Shown here in pieces: positions 59,468 to 64,000 of a stretch of DNA of 64,000 nucleotides. Under the pieces are notes generated by a model. The model searched no databases, was not told the DNA's origin, and saw nothing but the letters and a program-made list of their open reading frames with translations. The position numbers and the translations under genes were made by a program. Source of the DNA: Caulobacter segnis ATCC 21756 (lineage in GTDB: Bacteria; Pseudomonadota; Alphaproteobacteria; Caulobacterales; Caulobacteraceae). Positions within the stretch are counted from its first letter, which is position 1; each line of letters starts with the position of its first letter. The stretch covers positions 1,922,001-1,986,000 of the forward strand of contig NC_014100.1 of assembly GCF_000092285.1 (NCBI RefSeq). Reading direction: 5' to 3'.

Positions 59468-60300
59468 TGGGGGCCCGCATCCAGGCGATAGAACCGACGG
59501 GCGACGTCCGAGAACACCGCTTGGGCGAACGCCGGGTCGCGCAGGGCGGGGAAGTTCTTCACTTGCCCGAGCCAGGCGGCGTAGTCGGTCGCGAGGTTCA
59601 CCACCGGCCAGTCGCTGCCCCACATCAAACGATCCGGGCCAAACAGCGCGATCAACCGGTCGACATAGGGCGTGATGGCCTCGGGCGGCTGATCGGGTCG
59701 CGCCTCGGTCAGCAGGCCTGAGAGCTTGCAATGCACTTGGGGCAGGGCGGCGAGCCGCGACATCGCCTCGGCCCATTCGTCGAACGCCTCGCCAGCGATT
59801 GGCGGCTTGGCGCCGTGGTCGATGACGATCCGCAGATCGGGCCGCCGTGTGGCCAGGGTCAGCAGGTGCGGTAGGTGGCGTGTGAAGACGAGGGCGTCCA
59901 GAGAGAGGCCGTGCGCCACCAGGGCGTCGATCGCCGGCGCGAGGCCCGCGTGCGCGATCCACGCGTCATCGGGCAGGTCCTGCAGCATGGGCCGCACGCC
60001 CTTGAATTTCGATCGCGCAGATAGCGCCGCGATCCGCTCGGGCGCTCGCGGCGACAGAAGATCGACCCAACCCACCACGCCAAGAATGAGAGGCTCGTCT
60101 TCGGCGAGCCGCAGAAGCCAGTCGGTGTCGGCGTCGCTGGGTTGGGATTGCACCGTCACCGCGCCGGCCAGGTTCGATCCCGCCGCGGCGCGTAGATCGC
60201 GAGGCTCGAAATCCCGATGGATCGCCGCGAGTTCGGGCGTCGGCCAGACACAATCGTTCTGGCCGATGCGCCAAAAGTGCTGATGGGCGTCGATCAGCAC
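59464..60300 (-). CDS. Amidohydrolase-family lactonase (L-fucono-1,5-lactonase candidate)
   Basis: A 278-residue COG3618-type amidohydrolase. DAHQHFWRI gives the metal His pair, IDHGAKPP the central His and MWGSDWPVVNL the active Asp. This group includes L-fucono- and L-rhamnono-lactonases. It would open the lactone made by the AKR to L-fuconate. Its ATG overlaps the alcohol dehydrogenase gene by 7 bases, and its stop overlaps the AKR start. Confidence 0.88.
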   Translation of the reverse strand: MLIDAHQHFWRIGQNDCVWPTPELAAIHRDFEPRDLRAAAGSNLAGAVTVQSQPSDADTDWLLRLAEDEPLILGVVGWVDLLSPRAPERIAALSARSKFKGVRPMLQDLPDDAWIAHAGLAPAIDALVAHGLSLDALVFTRHLPHLLTLATRRPDLRIVIDHGAKPPIAGEAFDEWAEAMSRLAALPQVHCKLSGLLTEARPDQPPEAITPYVDRLIALFGPDRLMWGSDWPVVNLATDYAAWLGQVKNFPALRDPAFAQAVFSDVARRFYRLDAGPQ

Positions 60301-61307
60301 GAGACGATCGCCTTGATCACGCCAGCCTCGGGGCTCATCCAGTTGGGCAGATCGGTCGGAAGATCGGCCAAGCGACCGCTATGGGTGTTCAGCGCTCGGG
60401 TGGGCGCCTTGCCCGCGCGGATTGTCTCCACCACCATCTCGAAGTCTTCCAGCGTGGCGTTTCGACTGGCCAGCAGCGTCGTTTCGCGCTTGTGAAACTC
60501 GGGGTCGGAGAATGTGATGTCGGCGCTCACGACCGAGATCAGGACGTAGGCTCCGCCGTGGCCGACATAGGCGAACCCCGCTTCCATGGCCTTCGGGCTG
60601 CCGGTCGCGTCGAACACCACGTCGAAGAAGTCGCCATCCGTTATCGAGCCGAGCCGATGCGCCGAGTCCGGGCCGAGGTCGACGGTGTGGTCGACGCCGA
60701 TATGCTCGGCGCAGAAGTCCAGGCGATCGCGTCGGCCGTCCAGCGCCGTGACCACCCCGCCCGCGAGCTTGGCGAACAGCGCGGCCGCGATGCCGATGGG
60801 GCCCGCTCCGACGACTAGAACGCTTTGCCCGGGCTGGATCTGGGCGCGTCGCACCGCGTGGGCTCCGATGGCCAGGAATTCCACCATGGCCGCCTCATCC
60901 AGCGATAGCCCCGTGGCCTTGCCCACGAATCCCGCTGGAACGCAGAGATACTCAGCCAGGCCGCCATCCACGTGGACACCCAGCACTTGGATGTTTCGGC
61001 AGCAGTTCGGCTTGTCCTTGCGGCAGGCCGAGCAGTGGCCGCACGACATGTACGGCATGATGTAGACGGCCTCGCCGGGCGCGAGATCGACGCCGGTCGG
61101 GGCCGAGACCACCTCTCCCGCCAACTCGTGCCCCATGATCCGCGGGTAGGCGAGATAGGGCTGTGTGCCGCGGAAGATGTGCATGTCCGTGCCGCAGACG
61201 CCGACGCGGCGAATCCGTACCAGAACCTCGCCCTCGGCCGGAACGGGCCGCGGGCGTTGCTCCAGAACCAGTTCGCCCGGCGCAGTGCAAACTAGAGTGT
61301 TCATCAT
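60294..61307 (-). CDS. Zinc-dependent alcohol dehydrogenase
   Basis: A 337-residue medium-chain zinc dehydrogenase. Catalytic zinc is bound by Cys in GVCGTD and His in GHE; the structural zinc site is CGHCSACRKDKPNCC. VLVVGAGPIGIAAAL is the cofactor motif. The pattern is close to sugar-acid dehydrogenases such as L-galactonate 5-dehydrogenase. Its role is uncertain, since the AKR already supplies a sugar dehydrogenase: it could be a second fucose dehydrogenase, act on L-fuconate or handle a galactose derivative. It overlaps fucP (ATGA) in one operon. Confidence 0.87.
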   Translation of the reverse strand: MMNTLVCTAPGELVLEQRPRPVPAEGEVLVRIRRVGVCGTDMHIFRGTQPYLAYPRIMGHELAGEVVSAPTGVDLAPGEAVYIMPYMSCGHCSACRKDKPNCCRNIQVLGVHVDGGLAEYLCVPAGFVGKATGLSLDEAAMVEFLAIGAHAVRRAQIQPGQSVLVVGAGPIGIAAALFAKLAGGVVTALDGRRDRLDFCAEHIGVDHTVDLGPDSAHRLGSITDGDFFDVVFDATGSPKAMEAGFAYVGHGGAYVLISVVSADITFSDPEFHKRETTLLASRNATLEDFEMVVETIRAGKAPTRALNTHSGRLADLPTDLPNWMSPEAGVIKAIVSC

Positions 61308-62608
61308 GCGTGGGGCGCCTTCAGAGCGGTGGTGGTGTCCATCGACAACGCCGCCCGCGCCGCCGACAGCCCGTAGGCCGCGACGACCGCGAAGCAGGCG
61401 CTTGGAACGAGGATCGCGAGGTTGATGGCGCTGAGATCGGAGATCGCGCCCATCAGGGCGGTGAAGACCGCGCCGCCAATGATCGCCATGACCAGGAACG
61501 ATGACCCTGTCTTGGTCAGCGGACCAAGATCCTTGATCGTCGTCGCGAAGATGGTCGGGAACATGATCGACATGAAGAAGCTGGTCGCGGCCAGAGCCAT
61601 GAGGCCAGGCTTGCCACCGGCGAGCGCCGCGAAAAGCGTGAGGGCCGTGTTGATGGCCGCGAACACGGCCATCAGCCGGGTCGGGCTGATCTTGCCCATC
61701 GCCGCGGTTCCCGCGAAGCGTCCGGCCATGAAGCCGACAAGCGACCAGGTGAGGTAAGCCGCGGCCGCCTTCTCGCCCAAGCCGACCTCATGTTGGGCGT
61801 AGCGGATCATATAGCTCCACACCCCGACCTGGGCGCCGACGTAGAAGAACTGGGCGGCCACCCCGAACAGAAAGCGTGGGCGCCGAAACAGGGCGGCGAT
61901 GGCTGCGCCTGCGGAGGGCGCGTTAGCGACGTCCTCGCGCGGTGGCCGGGTGGCCGCGGCGGGGAAGCGCGTGCACGCCACGAGAGCCGCCCATCCGAAG
62001 ACGACGGCGGCGATCACTAGATAGGGGAGCTGGGTCGATCGAGCTTCCTGCGCCTGGAAGGCGGCCAGTTGCGCCGCGCTCATGGCGTCGAACTGCGCCT
62101 TGGTGGGCTCGACGCCTGAAAGGATGAAGTGGCCTCCGAGAAAGACCGCCGTGATCGAGCCCAAGGGATTGAAGGCCTGGGCGAAGTTCAGGCGGCGTTC
62201 GGAAGTCGCTGGGTCGCCCAGGACGGTGATCAGCGGATTGGCCGAGGTCTCAAGGAACGCCAGGCCCGACGCGATGACGAACAGGGCGGCCAGAAACAGT
62301 GGGTATTGGAGCGCCGCGGAAGCCGGATAGAACATCAGGGCGCCGAGGCCAAAAAGGCCGAGGCCAACCAGAACAGCGATCTTGTATCCATATCGTCTCA
62401 TGACGATGGAGGCGGGCAGGGCGAGAAAAAAGTAGCCGAGATAGAAGGCGGACTGCACGAGGCCCGATTGCAGGTCCGACAGGAAGAACGCCTTCTTCAG
62501 ATGAGGGATCAGCACGTCATTCAGATTGTTCGCGACGCCCCACAGGAAGAACAACGCGATGATGATTGCCTGGGTCAAAACCGCCCCGTCCTGACGTCGC
62601 CTTTCCAT
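61304..62608 (-). CDS. fucP: L-fucose:H+ symporter, MFS
   Basis: A 434-residue MFS permease of the FucP type. The first helix carries FFLWGVANNLNDVLIPHLK, and the FLETSANPLITVLGDP block is a FucP-group hallmark, as is RRLNFAQAFNPLGS. Twelve helices are seen. ATG 62608 has GGGAGG upstream; a longer frame from 62674 lies in the promoter. It heads the fucose operon and diverges from the fucosidase gene, so released fucose can be brought into the cell. Confidence 0.92.
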   Translation of the reverse strand: MERRRQDGAVLTQAIIIALFFLWGVANNLNDVLIPHLKKAFFLSDLQSGLVQSAFYLGYFFLALPASIVMRRYGYKIAVLVGLGLFGLGALMFYPASAALQYPLFLAALFVIASGLAFLETSANPLITVLGDPATSERRLNFAQAFNPLGSITAVFLGGHFILSGVEPTKAQFDAMSAAQLAAFQAQEARSTQLPYLVIAAVVFGWAALVACTRFPAAATRPPREDVANAPSAGAAIAALFRRPRFLFGVAAQFFYVGAQVGVWSYMIRYAQHEVGLGEKAAAAYLTWSLVGFMAGRFAGTAAMGKISPTRLMAVFAAINTALTLFAALAGGKPGLMALAATSFFMSIMFPTIFATTIKDLGPLTKTGSSFLVMAIIGGAVFTALMGAISDLSAINLAILVPSACFAVVAAYGLSAARAALSMDTTTALKAPHA

Positions 62609-62776
62609 CTTCCCTCCCAAATGCCTCGACGCCTTCGCGCTCTCATGCCCAGCGATCATGGCCGCCACCTGCATCTTATCGCGGGTAAAAAGGATTGCAT
62701 CAATGAAATTTTGAAGTAGTCAGTATTATGGGGCGTCGGCGCGAACGACTGGCGTTTCAACGGAGCGGGGAGCGCC
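62609..62776. promoter_or_regulatory. Divergent promoter of fucP and fucosidase
   Basis: A 168-base interval with an AT-rich core at about 62685-62735. AATGAAATTTTG (62702-62713) matches 11 of 12 bases of the element at 53713-53724 before the TonB receptor. It is a candidate operator for the IclR regulator encoded nearby. Confidence 0.6.
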
Positions 62777-64000
62777 ATGAAGCCGACTAGACGCGATCTT
62801 TTTAGCGGAGCCGCCGCCGCGAGCATGGCCTTCGCTAGCGCGAACGCTAGCGCCGAGATTCTGACGCCGCCCGGGTTCGACAAAATCGCCGATGGGCCGT
62901 TCAAGCCGACGTGGGATTCGCTGAACGCGGCCTATAAGACGCCGGACTGGTTCCGCGACGCCAAGTTCGGCCTTTGGGCGCACTGGGGCCCGCAATGCGT
63001 GCCGGAGGCCGGCGACTGGTATGCCCGCGGCATGTACGAGCAAGGCAGCCCAGCCTACGAGCATCACCTGAAGACCTATGGCCATCCCGCCGACACGGGC
63101 TTCATGGATATCTATCCGCAATGGCGGGCCGAGAACTGGAACCCCGACGATCTTCTCGATCTCTATGTGAAAGCCGGCGCCAAGTATTTCGTGGCCATGG
63201 CCAACCATCACGACAACTTCGACGCCTATGACTCGAAGTTCCACGATTGGAACAGCGTCCGCATCGGTCCCAAGAAGGACATCATCGGCATTTGGGAAAA
63301 GGCGGCGCGTAAGCGGGGCCTGCGGTTCGGCGTCTCGAACCACTCGGCGCACGCCTGGCACTGGTTCCAGACCGCCTATGGCTACGACCCCGAAGGGCCT
63401 CGGCGCGGCGAACGCTACGACGCCTTCAAACGGTTCAAGGCCGATGGCCTGGGAACCTGGTGGGAAGGCCTTGATCCGCAAGAACTGTACGGCGGCGCGG
63501 TGATGCCGCTGCCGCCGGGCGTCACCAGCATCGCCGAAGCCAATAAGTGGCACGAAGCCAACGACGGGGCCTGGAACGAGAAGGCTCCGTTGAGCAATCC
63601 GGCGTTCGTTCGCCAATGGTATCTGCGCTGCAAGGACCTGATCGATAGCTACAAGCCCGATCTGGTCTATTTCGACAATTTCGATCTGCCGCTCGAGCAG
63701 GCCGGCTTGGATGTCACGGCGCACTACTACAACGCTTCCATGGGCTGGCATGGCGGCAAGTTGGAGGCCGTGGTCAATATCAAGCCCGGTGATCGCAAGG
63801 TTCCCGGCGTCGTCGCCGACGTCGAGCGTGGCCTGCGCGCCGAGATCAGCCCCACGCCCTGGCAGACCGACACCTGCCTTGGCTCTTGGCACTACAGCCG
63901 CGAAATCTTCGACAAGAAGCGCTATCGGCCGGCCGCCGAAGTGATCCATCGCCTGTGCGACATTGTCTCCAAGAACGGCAACCTTTTGCTGAGCGTGCCG
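62777..64000 (+). CDS. Exported GH29 alpha-L-fucosidase, cut by window end
   Basis: The first 408 codons of an alpha-L-fucosidase; the frame is open at the window end and no stop is reached. The leader TRRDLFSGAAAASMAFASA suggests Tat export. FRDAKFGLWAHWGPQCVPE is the GH29 barrel start, ANHHDNFDAYDSK and VSNHSAHAWHW follow, and YKPDLVYFDNFDLPL should hold the nucleophile Asp; NGNLLLSVP is the typical late block. It would release L-fucose from glycans outside the cytoplasm. It diverges from fucP and so fits with the fucose pathway as its supplier. ATG 62777 has GGGGAG upstream. Confidence 0.93.
   Translation, partial: MKPTRRDLFSGAAAASMAFASANASAEILTPPGFDKIADGPFKPTWDSLNAAYKTPDWFRDAKFGLWAHWGPQCVPEAGDWYARGMYEQGSPAYEHHLKTYGHPADTGFMDIYPQWRAENWNPDDLLDLYVKAGAKYFVAMANHHDNFDAYDSKFHDWNSVRIGPKKDIIGIWEKAARKRGLRFGVSNHSAHAWHWFQTAYGYDPEGPRRGERYDAFKRFKADGLGTWWEGLDPQELYGGAVMPLPPGVTSIAEANKWHEANDGAWNEKAPLSNPAFVRQWYLRCKDLIDSYKPDLVYFDNFDLPLEQAGLDVTAHYYNASMGWHGGKLEAVVNIKPGDRKVPGVVADVERGLRAEISPTPWQTDTCLGSWHYSREIFDKKRYRPAAEVIHRLCDIVSKNGNLLLSVP

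Overview
The window looks like chromosomal DNA of a GC-rich alphaproteobacterium, most likely Caulobacterales (Caulobacter or a close relative). This is inferred from four large TonB-dependent receptors (one of the Xanthomonas/Caulobacter carbohydrate type), FecI/FecR pairs next to receptors, Tat-exported hydrolases and many 1-4 base gene overlaps. No rRNA, tRNA, CRISPR array, integrase, transposase or insertion sequence was seen.

Region 1 (about 1-15990) is a catabolic island with no pathway I can name. A TonB-dependent receptor and an MFS permease lead into a tightly coupled operon: RutA-like flavin oxygenase, isochorismatase-type hydrolase, M20 metallohydrolase, flavin reductase, TauD-type dioxygenase and a uronate-dehydrogenase-like enzyme. 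A minus-strand operon (TauD, SDR, VOC protein) meets it end to end at 9344/9345. A second plus-strand operon follows: Rieske oxygenase, DODA/LigB-type extradiol dioxygenase, formamidase and an AraC regulator. A near-identical 22-bp site stands 53-56 bp upstream of each divergent start codon, and a weaker copy lies upstream of the receptor. The likely substrate is a nitrogen-containing aromatic or heterocycle (inference).

Region 2 (about 16.0-26.2 kb) holds a secreted alpha/beta hydrolase with a cupin, a ClpP-like exported protein, a three-subunit periplasmic molybdenum hydroxylase with a triheme cytochrome c, and a copper P-type ATPase with its CueR-type regulator.

Region 3 (about 26.2-30.8 kb) holds the folate-independent methionine synthase pair MesD/MesX behind a cobalamin riboswitch, so it should be made when B12 is scarce. 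An AraC regulator and an SDR gene with a dyad operator candidate follow.

Region 4 (about 30.9-42.3 kb) is a mirror-image pair of cell-surface signalling systems. Two ECF sigma genes stand head to head, each followed by fecR, an STN-domain TonB receptor and an exported metallohydrolase (beta-lactamase fold on one side, CehA/PHP on the other). The left fecR is split by a +1 frame change at a CCT-TGA site.

Region 5 (about 42.4-64.0 kb) is a carbohydrate locus. A TonB receptor, GH2, GH35, GH97, GH30 and a GH29 alpha-L-fucosidase (cut by the window end) sit beside FucP and a full oxidative L-fucose pathway: AKR dehydrogenase, lactonase, split UxaA-type dehydratase, SDR and FAH-type hydrolase, plus a mutarotase, a Zn-alcohol dehydrogenase and an IclR regulator. 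It probably strips fucose and galactose from a plant polymer such as arabinogalactan or xyloglucan and yields pyruvate and lactate.
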